Assembly: GCF_050624435.1 (NCBI RefSeq)
Contig: NC_134537.1
Location: forward strand, 18,984,584-19,048,583
Direction of reading: 5' to 3'
Origin: Tenrec ecaudatus
Taxonomy: Eukaryota; Chordata; Mammalia; Afrosoricida; Tenrecidae
Length of the DNA: 64,000 nt
The position numbers and the translations under genes were made by a program. Positions 56,101 through 64,000 of this stretch are shown here, one piece after another. Within the stretch, counting starts at the first letter, position 1. Every line of letters starts with the position of its first letter. Under the pieces are notes generated by a model. It had not been told where the DNA came from and did not search any database. It saw nothing but the letters and a program-made list of their open reading frames with translations.

Positions 56101-56599
56101 GTACTGAAGAGACAATAGAAAATTTCAACAGATTCGTAATAAGAGAAGAAATTGAATCCGTAAGTAAGAATTTTCCAATACCCCAAACAACAGAGCCCTG
56201 GACTAGATGAATTCTGCCTAACAGTTTGGGAAGAATTGATACCATTACTGCTTAAACTCTTTCAAAAATATGTAGGAGGACGGACTATTGCCCAGTCATT
56301 CTATAAAACAAAAACAACTCATATCCAAACCAAACATATTTGCCACATAAAAAAATCTTTATTATTATTATTCTTTATGAAGATAGAAGCCAAAATCTTC
56401 AACAGACTATTAGTGAATGGAATCCAATAGTCCATTCAAAGAACTATACAGCATGATCAAATGGAACTTATGGCTAAATATTAGAAAATCAATGAAATAT
56501 GCCATAGCAATAAAATAAAGAAAAAGAACCACACAATCATCTCTATGAATGTAGAAAAATATCCTACCTCTTCTTGATGAAACAGTAGAAGCAGGCTTT

Positions 56600-56708
56600 C
56601 TAGTTCAGTAAAAAGTTGAAGTTTTGGAAATGTACCAGGACAGTTTTACACTTTCCTGTAGGGTGGCCATGAGTCAGAGTTAACTCAACTGCAGTGAGCT
56701 TGGTTCTA
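56600..56708 (+). mobile_element. AfroSINE, 3' half
   Basis: 'ttactcttcctgtagggtgg'-type body (here 'cactttcctgtagggtggcc'), then 'gagttaactcaactgcagtg'. Confidence 0.7.
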
Positions 56709-57411
56709 TTTTTCTCAGTCTAGTGGCAGGGCACATATGGAGAGTCCATGACCGGTATTAAAGTTAAAGGAGAAGCATTTAAAGTTTCTTCCTCCCCTTG
56801 AAATTAGGAAGATGACAAGAATGAATCCCTCTTACCACTTCTAATCAATACTGTTATTAGATGTCCCAGCTAGAGAAACAAGACAAGAAAAATACTGGAA
56901 GGAATCCAAATAGACAAATAAATAATATTTTCTGTAACTTCAGATGACACAACCTTATAAGGGGGTTCAAAAATTTGTGGAAATGGAATTAAAGACATAA
57001 GAAAATCTCATAAACGTTTCAAAATCTGTCATATACATAGAAAAATCCCAAAATTCCACATGGAACCTTCTAGAACTCATGTAGAAATTTAGCCAAGTTT
57101 CCAGGTATAATGTCAATAAACAAAATCTGTTATGTGTTAGGATACCTGCAATGAGAAACTTGAAAGGGAAACTAGGAGGATGATTTCATTTACCAATAGA
57201 ATCTAAAAGAACAAAATACCTAGGTATAAATTTTAAATGAACATGAAGTTCATACAATAAAACTTATAATGCACTGCTGGAAGAGATGAAAGCTTTTAAT
57301 AAATGGAAAGATGATCTATGTCTATGGATTGGAACATTTAATATTATTAAGATGTTATTACCAACCAAAGCAATCTATAGTTTCAACATAATCCTAAATA
57401 AAATTCCAGCA

Positions 57412-57580
57412 AACCCAAATCAATGCCAAAGGCTTGATATCAACTAACAGCAACCCTATAACACCCAGTAAAACTGTTCCATGGGGTTTCCTAGACTAGA
57501 CATCTATAAGGGAGCATACAGCCTATTATTTCTCCCACAGAGAATTAGTGTTCCCCCAAGACTCCTTATGGAATAATAAA
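57412..57580 (-). mobile_element. AfroSINE inserted in L1
   Basis: 'acccaaatcaatgccaaagg' to 'tctcccacagagaattagtg', reverse; L1 ORF2 homology continues on both sides. Confidence 0.7.
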
Positions 57581-57639
57581 TAAAACAATGGTTAAAAAAC
57601 ACACAAAGTATAACCACTGTCCTATCTCATTTTTGTGTG

Positions 57640-57962
57640 TGTTTTCTTTTTAAAAAATCATTTTATTTGGAGACTCATACAAGGCTCATCACAATCCACA
57701 GATACTCTATTGTGTCAAGCACATTTGTATATTTGTTCCCATCATCATTCTCAAAACATTTGCTTTCTACTTGAGCCCTTGGTATCGACTTATTTTCCTC
57801 TCCTTCCCCACTCACCCCTCCCTCATGAACCCTTAACAATTTATAAATTATTATTATTTTGTTATATCTTACACTGTCCAACGTCTCCCATTATCCACTC
57901 TGTTGTCTATCCCCCAGAGATGAGGTTATATATAAGATCCTTGTAATTGGTCCCCACCTTCG
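57640..57962 (-). mobile_element. L1 3' UTR end (tenrec type), inserted in antisense
   Basis: Reverse complement of the terminal 320 bp of the L1 3' UTR at 14560-14870: 'aatcattttatttggagact', 'gcccttggtatcgactta', 'tccctcatgaacccttaaca'. It interrupts L1 ORF2 homology. Confidence 0.8.
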
Positions 57963-58327
57963 CTCCTGTATGATTTAAAAACACCTGCAGTAATCAAAAT
58001 AGCCTGGCAATGGTATAAGAGTAGCCACATAGATCAGTGGAAGAGAATTGAGAGTCAAGAAATAAATCCAGTATCTAAGATTAACTCCACTTGTGTTCAC
58101 TCCTATATGTCAGTCATGTATTCTTGTATCACACAGAGGATGCAAAATATTATTTTAACATTTTTCTCCAATTCCCTGCTTTTGATTATCTTCAGATACC
58201 CTTTCCTTATTGCCAAGTCCTGGAAGCCCCCATCTTCGATGAGGAAATTATGAAAGGGTTATCCAAACTCACAGTTTGCTGAGGTAAATTAACAAATAAA
58301 CAACAAGAACAACCCCCCTCCCCCCCA

Positions 58328-58527
58328 CACAGTTCACTGCCATCTAGTCAATTCTGACTTCAGAGAAGCTTTATCGGACAGTGGAGAATTGCCCCTGCCA
58401 ATTTATGAAGCTGTAAATCTTTATGGGTATAGAAAGCCTCAACCGTCTTTAGTGAAATGCCTGGTGGATTTGAACTGCTGACCTTGCAGTTAGATCAATG
58501 CACAATCCACTACGCTACCATGAATAT
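58328..58527 (-). mobile_element. AfroSINE, complete
   Basis: 'cactgccatctagtcaattc' to 'caatccactacgctaccatg', reverse. Confidence 0.88.
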
Positions 58528-58784
58528 TCAATTAAGAACTCAGAAATTAGAATTTTCTACTGAACTAGGTGAATGCTGAGTGTTTTATTATGTCCACATA
58601 CATGATGGCCCTTCTATCTCAACTTTCTCACTCTACCAATTTATAGTCTCAAAATGAATGTACACGGAGGTACTGCAGTCATGGCACACTGATGGCATCT
58701 AAGTGTAATTCCCACAAAGTAGAGAGAAGACTAAACTGAGAACCATCTAGGGCATTTCCTCTTGAAATAGCTAAATATTGACCT

Positions 58785-60310
58785 ATTCTTGTTGGTAGAG
58801 ATATTTTGCGTACTCCTTCCATCATTTTTAAAAATTCATCCTGCTTCATGAAATATTTTGATGATCAGATTCTTCAATATTTTAATTTGAGACTTGATTT
58901 TTCTCTTCAGCTCCGTTAGCTTGAAATATGTTGAGGGTGGTCTTCCTTTTGAGGATCTCCAACTCCAGGTCTTTGAACTTTATTAAACTTTGTCATCTTA
59001 AGTTGATCTTCAAAATGTTCAGTTCTGTTCTTTTGCTTCACTGATTCTATTCCCTTTAGCTATTCGGCAGATGAGATTAAGTTTCAGGGTTTCTTGTCAC
59101 ATCTACTTTGGTGGGCTTTTTTTGTCTTCGTGACATTTTGCTTTCTTCATATGTGAGGGTCTCTGAGTGTGCCAAATGTATTCTTGAGCTGCGTTCTGAA
59201 TTGAGGATCATAAATTCAAGATTACTTTGTGCTTTAATTTTCTTCAGTTTTAACCTCAATATATGAGCAATTGATAGTCAGTTTTACACTGGCCCCTCAC
59301 TTCATTTGGGCTGATGATATCAAGCGTTTCTATTGATTTTCTTACAGTTGTAGTCAGTTTGATTCTGTGTATTCCATCTAGGTTCATGTTTACAGACACC
59401 ATTTATATTATTGAAAAAAGTATTTGTAATTAAAAAGTCATTGGTCTTGCAAATGTCTATCATGAAATCTCCAGTTTCATGACTATCATTAATTCTCCCT
59501 GTTTGTTTCCAGTTGCTAATAACTATCAAAGCCTCTTGATTGAATGTTTGATCAATTTCATAAAGAAGATGTGGGTAAAATTCTTCAATTGACTCATCAC
59601 TAGCTTTGGTGGTTGGGTCATATATTTGAATAATACCTGTATTAACTGGACTTCCTTGTAGATATATAGGTATTACCTGAGCACAGACACTATCATGATT
59701 CAAGACATGTCTTGAAATGTTCTCGATAAATGCAACCCCATTCCTCTTGAACTTGTCATCCCTAGCAGTATCTTGATGATTGTCTCCCTCAAAATGGTCA
59801 GCACCCGTCCAGGTCAGCTCACAAAGCTTAGGATATCGATCTTTATGCAGTCCATTTCATTTTTTATGGCTTCAAATTCTCCTTGATTCAGACTTTATAA
59901 ATTCTACATTTTGGTTATCAATGTTTTTTCCACTGGTTCTTATTTTGAGCCATATCCCATCAGCAAATGACGAGCCCGCAAGCTTTATTCCATCCACTTC
60001 CTTAAGGTTGGCTCTACCAATAATTGGCTCTTCAATAATTCTTTTGCTCTTCCAACCCGAGGGGCTTATTTTTCTGGCACAAGGTCAGACTATGTTCTGC
60101 AGCTATTCATAAGGTTTTCAGCAGACAATGCTTTAGAATTAGACAACTCATTCCTTCTTACTTGTCTGTTTTTATTCTGGAAGATCTGCTGGCACCTATT
60201 CATATTGGGTGACCCTGTTGGTATTTGGAATACCATTGCCATAGCTTCCAGCCTCACAGCAACACACAAGCCACCAAAGCACAACAAATTGATAGACAAA
60301 AATAATACTT
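58785..60310 (-). pseudogene. RTE 5' half with endonuclease domain, degenerate
   Basis: On the minus strand the RTE endonuclease region reads as a 127-codon frame (59703-59320): GSPVNTGIIQIYDPTTKASD, then EEFYPHL...IDQT, ISNWKQTG and FLITNTFF. An intact enzyme would have a GDWN-type motif where NWK is seen, so the catalytic Asp is lost. The upstream (60310-59800) and linker (59300-58790) parts are recognisable but broken. Confidence 0.8.
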
Positions 60311-61630
60311 ATCTTGCACAATATCCCCAACATAAAACCAATTAGTTACTACCCATAACTGAATCTAGTAACTTCTGTTAGAGCAGTAATTAATTCATTG
60401 CTTAGTCAGTAAAAAACAAAGTATGGGAATCTTGAGGGGGTGCAGTAAGTCGGGCACTAGCTTCCCGTGTCTTCCTGCCTCAGATCCTTCTCACAGGCTG
60501 CTCATGCGAATCGACAGTTAAAGCCACAAGAAGAGCTTATATACCTGACCTGGGAATAATAGACATTTTTCTATCTTCTTTAGTAATGTGTAAGTCCTCT
60601 ACTTTGTAATTAAAAAAAAGCTGCTAGTTTTCCTTTTTCTCAGTTGCCACTAGTGCTAGTCTTGGTGGTTCGCAGGAGTTTGCTGGTTGTTTGCAGGAGT
60701 GTGTTTGGAGGCCAGCACAGATACTGCTTTCTGTGGGTGTGGCTTAGAGGAACCTTACAAAAGGTGGTTATTAGCGAACCTGAGGCCAAATTCAAACAGA
60801 CACCTCTACACCTTGTTGAAGGTTTTACTACATTAATTGAGCAATTTTTCAACTTAGAAAATCAGGCTTTCAGGAGATGAAAGACGTTTGCCATACATAT
60901 TGTCCACCAAGTCACTTGACCTGCTAAAAACCTCAGCCTTTAACATTTACCTTCTGGAGAAAGGAAGCATGTTTTGTGCAACCCACTGTTCCTTTTCTTT
61001 TGAACCACTATTGCATCCTGTATCTTCAGGAAATGAAATATGTGGTCAGGTCCAAAATAAGTATTTTAATAGAGCTGATTAAATTTTTGTGAGCTTAAGG
61101 GGTCCCTGGGGGATTTACCATTGCTCAGTTGTATGTGCACAGTTTAAAGTAATTATTTACAAAATAAAGAAAGGTTGGGTTTGTGTCCAGCATAAAATTG
61201 TCAGGTTTCCAGATTGGGATTTCATGAGCCAGGTTCTGTCTACTCATAGCCAGGAGATTTCTTGGGTTTGCTTCCATACCGAAACAGCAAAGCAAATACT
61301 GAAATAAAGTGAGTCATACAAGTGTTTGGGTTTCCCAGTGCATATGAAAGTGATGTTTACACTACAACATAGTCTATTAAAGTGCAAGAGCATTATGAAA
61401 AAGTTTGAAGTATTGTAAGAATGACCAGAATGGGACAGAGACATGGAGTGCACACATGCTATTGGAAAATGGTGCCAATAGACATGTTCCATTCAGGGTT
61501 ACCACAGACCTACAATTTGAAAAACTGAAAAAGCTGTGAAGTACCATACTGCAGAGTGCAATAAGATAAGGTAGGCCTTATTTTTAATGCTTTTTAACAC
61601 AACAGTGAAGCCTTCTTTCACCATCTCCTC
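60311..61630. other. Unassigned DNA
   Basis: No repeat or gene is clearly recognised. 60410-60600 is GC-richer and could be LTR-derived. Confidence 0.4.
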
Positions 61631-61634
61631 CACT

Positions 61635-61820
61635 GGTATCAGCCAGTCACTGCCGAATAAATTCTGACTCATGGTGACCTCATGTTTGCCAGCAAAAACT
61701 GGCTCTATAAGGTTTCTGGTTGATGGTTTTCCAAAGGACATGGTAAGACTTCTCTTCTGGGGTTGCTCATGAATGTCTAACCATTTGGTTACAATCAATG
61801 ATGTTGACTGCTTGTACCAC
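61635..61820 (-). mobile_element. AfroSINE, diverged
   Basis: 'ccagtcactgccgaataaat' with 'tctgactcatggtgacctca' is a clear AfroSINE/RTE-type end in reverse. The remainder is diverged. Confidence 0.6.
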
Positions 61821-61824
61821 CACA

Positions 61825-62458
61825 CACTCTTTCAATGAAAAAGCTCTGTTTAAGCAGTGGATATCCCTGTTTCTGTGGAACTTTAATTTGGCACAATTAA
61901 TTGGTGTTAATTCTTAATTATCAGTGATAATAGGGAAAGGGGGAATTAAAGCATTCCGAATTCCCATGATAATAATTTTTGTCAAAAAACAATTCTATCT
62001 GGTCTTTCTGATCCTAGCTCTTTTTTTCCCCCTAGTTCTTTAATCTCATTCATGCATGTCCAGCCTGCCTATAACTCACAAATGCTAGCTGATGATTTAG
62101 GAATAACTAAAACACTTAAGACTCTTTGATATTTTTTCTTTTCATTTTATTTATGTTTTTTCCATGACTCTGAATTCTTGATGTCATAATTTAACTCTTG
62201 GAGTTAATTATCTGGCTTTACTGCATTAAAGAGTCTCCCTGGTCCCTTTTCTCTCCTCACCTTGGAACTTAACATGATTGCACACATTTTACTTATTAAT
62301 CACCATGAATTTAGTGTTCCCTACTTTTCGGTGAAGACCTCGGACTCTACTTATGATTATAAAAATAATCCCCAAATAGTGAGTTTTCTTGGCTGTTTTA
62401 GTCACCTTTTGAATGGTAAGAGGAATCTGGAACTTAGACATCATTAAATAGTCATTCA
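61825..62458. other. Unassigned AT-rich DNA
   Basis: No gene or repeat recognised. Confidence 0.4.
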
Positions 62459-62461
62459 AAC

Positions 62462-62655
62462 ATAAAAGCAAAGCTACTGTTGAGCCGATTCTGACTTACA
62501 GACACCCTGTCAGACTGAGTAGAATGGTTGCCTAGGATTTATCCTCACAGAAAATAGGAAGGCTCATCTTTACCCTGCAGAAAGCCTGGTGGGTTCACAC
62601 TGCCAATCTTGGTTTTCAGTCCAACTTTTAACCCCCTCGGTCACCAGGGCTCCTA
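62462..62655 (-). mobile_element. AfroSINE, complete
   Basis: 'aaagctactgttgagccgat' to 'ccctcggtcaccagggctcc', reverse. Confidence 0.88.
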
Positions 62656-62824
62656 GTCATTAGCATTAATAAAATAAATCAGAATTTTATCTCTTGTCCT
62701 TTTTCATTTTTAAAAATTTCACTCATAATGGTCAAAATGAAATGTATAAGAATAACTAGCTTGGAGACAACTGCACAGGTAACGGCCACATCGTGCAATT
62801 AGTTGTAGGCTATCTCCTATTCCT

Positions 62825-63302
62825 GCACAACTTGGGTAAATCTGCTGCACAAGACCTATGTCTGCAGTATTGACGAGCAAGGTTGCGACTTTGAGGACTA
62901 TGTGACTGACAGTTGGATATTGAATAACGAAAGACCAAAATAAAATCGATGCGTTTGAATGATGACACTGATGGAGACTGATGAGAATACTATGAACTGC
63001 CAAAAGAACAGCTACATCTGTCTGGGAAGAAGTACAGCCAGAATGCTCCTTAGACGCAAAGATGGCAAGGCTTTGTCTCAAGTGTTCTGCACATGTTCTT
63101 ATGAGAGACTAACCCCTGGCAAAGGACATCAGGCACGGAGAGCAGAAGAGCAGTGAAGAAGATGACGACTCTCAAGGAGATGGTTTCACTTAGTGACTCC
63201 ATTAATGGGCTCACACATAACCACCACAGGGAGGATGACAGGCCCGCACACATCCATTGGGTTGCTATGACTTGGAACTGACACAAGGGCACCAAGCAAT
63301 CT
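62825..63302 (+). mobile_element. RTE LINE 3' end
   Basis: 'gtaaatctgctgcacaagac', 'ggaagaagtacagccagaat', 'cttagacgcaaagatggcaa' and end 'tgacacaagggcaccaagca'. Frames inside (62959-63156) are relics of ORF2. Confidence 0.85.
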
Positions 63303-63609
63303 TTATGTAGATTTCTCCAAAGCAAACACGATTGTTTCATAAAACACAAAGTTTAGAAAAAAAATTGTAGTGGTGCAGTGAAAGTGTATAGTAACTTATG
63401 AAGTATGTTTGATGCATACGATGGGTTCCAAGGACCCCACCTACCGTCTCCCAAGAACTAAGACAGGCACTGAGGCCAGGCTAAAGACACATGGACCACA
63501 AAAGAAGCATGGGGAGGCTCATCTCATTTCAATAGTAGCAACTCAGCCTTCACCTGTTTTTGCAGATGACAATTTGAAGATTTTGTTTGGACAATGCCTA
63601 TTGTGATTA

Positions 63610-63890
63610 TTTAAATCGTTCCATTGGCATATAATCCACATATCATAATACAATTTAATAGTTCAACCCTATTAAGAAGAGTTACGCAATCATCACCACA
63701 GTCAATTTCAGAACATTTTCTTCTTTTTCATACTCATTGTTATTATCCCCCATAACCCCCCCCCCCAAACTCCCCTCTCATGCCCCGAGGTAATTATTAA
63801 TCCAGTCACTATCTTTATAGATTTATTATCCTGGATTTCACATACAGAAAACCATATAATACATAAATAAGAAACCAGCAGAACAAAACC
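63610..63890. mobile_element. Old L1-type fragment with poly(C) tract
   Basis: 'gagttacgcaatcatcacca', 'caatttcagaacattttctt' and 'ctttatagatttattatcct' resemble an ancient L1 end; the C-run (63750-63766) lies inside. Orientation uncertain. Confidence 0.45.
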
Positions 63891-63934
63891 ATTGATTTAA
63901 AAATATTTTGACAAGAGTGGAACTGGCTCACTGC

Positions 63935-64000
63935 ATCATTTTCTATTTCAGGAAATTAAAGCCTAGAGAGGTTAAGTGGGTACAATCACCAGGGGGCCAG
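63935..64000 (-). mobile_element. MIR SINE fragment, reverse
   Basis: 'ttctatttcaggaaattaaa' then 'gcctagagaggttaagtggg' is the reverse complement of the MIR 3' core. Continues beyond the window. Confidence 0.6.

Larger units (their letters stand above)
56101..58110 (+). pseudogene. L1 ORF2 reverse transcriptase, degenerate
   Basis: From 'gagacaatagaaaatttcaa' the L1 ORF2 order is recognisable: 'aagaagaaattgaatccg' region, RT fragments with 'agatagaagccaaaatcttc', 'cacacaatcatctctatgaa', then 'acctaggtataaattttaaa', 'ttaccaaccaaagcaatcta' and 'cagtaatcaaaatagcctgg' (57990). It is broken by many stops and by AfroSINEs at 56600 and 57412 and an opposite-strand L1 3' end at 57640. Confidence 0.75.

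Noticed and set aside
54572..60310. A single RTE split by the L1 between 55150 and 58110
   Set aside because: Both RTE parts are minus-oriented, but over 1 kb of the RT region is missing and no clean junction or duplication is visible, so separate insertions are equally likely.
1..64000. CRISPR arrays, operons, phage genes or other prokaryotic systems
   Set aside because: The repeat content is clearly mammalian; there is no regular spacer array and no dense coding.

Overview
This window is 64 kb of mammalian nuclear DNA with no protein-coding gene that I can support. Every reading frame I examined is a repeat remnant, a processed pseudogene or a chance frame, and I see no exon-intron structure, CpG island or RNA gene. 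The DNA is AT-rich and filled with interspersed repeats of many ages.

The repeats point to an afrotherian, most likely a tenrec (Echinops telfairi or a close relative). (1) More than 25 AfroSINE copies occur on both strands, many with the tenrec-style body. (2) There are abundant RTE (BovB-like) LINE copies of the afrotherian type. (3) There is a long L1 3' UTR of the type I associate with Echinops. (4) There is a full-length SPIN hAT transposon, a horizontally transferred family known from tenrec. The species call is inference from repeat families recalled from memory; no database was searched.

Layout. 0-2 kb: an RTE tail, an old L2, unassigned DNA. 2.0-5.65 kb: a near-complete SPIN hAT element with its dead transposase on the minus strand, into which an RPL29 retrocopy and a 114-bp TA-flanked MITE were later inserted. 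5.7-11.6 kb: AfroSINE, an inverted-junction RTE, a pair of pogo-like/TA-flanked DNA transposons with an acidic C-terminal reading frame, and an LTR fragment. 11.7-14.9 kb: L1 ORF2 pieces and a long L1 3' UTR. 16.4-17.8 kb: a full-length mariner inserted in an AfroSINE. 18.2-19.9 kb: two ERVL-type LTR-like direct repeats flanking a pol remnant in the opposite orientation. 20-23 kb: MIR, L1 3' UTR, AfroSINE. 23.3-27.2 kb: an old antisense L1, interrupted by an LTR-like segment and an RTE tail. 28-33 kb: MIRs, AfroSINEs and a tRNA-Gly-headed SINE. 33.2-47.2 kb: several RTE fragments, antisense L1 ends and a dense cluster of AfroSINEs. 47.7-53.7 kb: a multi-level nest in which one RTE contains an LTR retrotransposon, whose 3' LTR contains another solo LTR, plus an AfroSINE and a further solo LTR. 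54.5-60.3 kb: RTE and L1 ORF2 pieces with an ERV-type LTR. 60.3-64 kb: unassigned DNA, AfroSINEs, an RTE tail and old L1/MIR pieces.

No genes work together here. The useful content is the insertion chronology: SPIN came before the RPL29 retrocopy and before the MITE; an AfroSINE came before the mariner; RTE came before LTR family A, which came before LTR family B. Unassigned stretches are probably old intergenic or intronic DNA and may hold conserved non-coding elements, which cannot be judged from one sequence.
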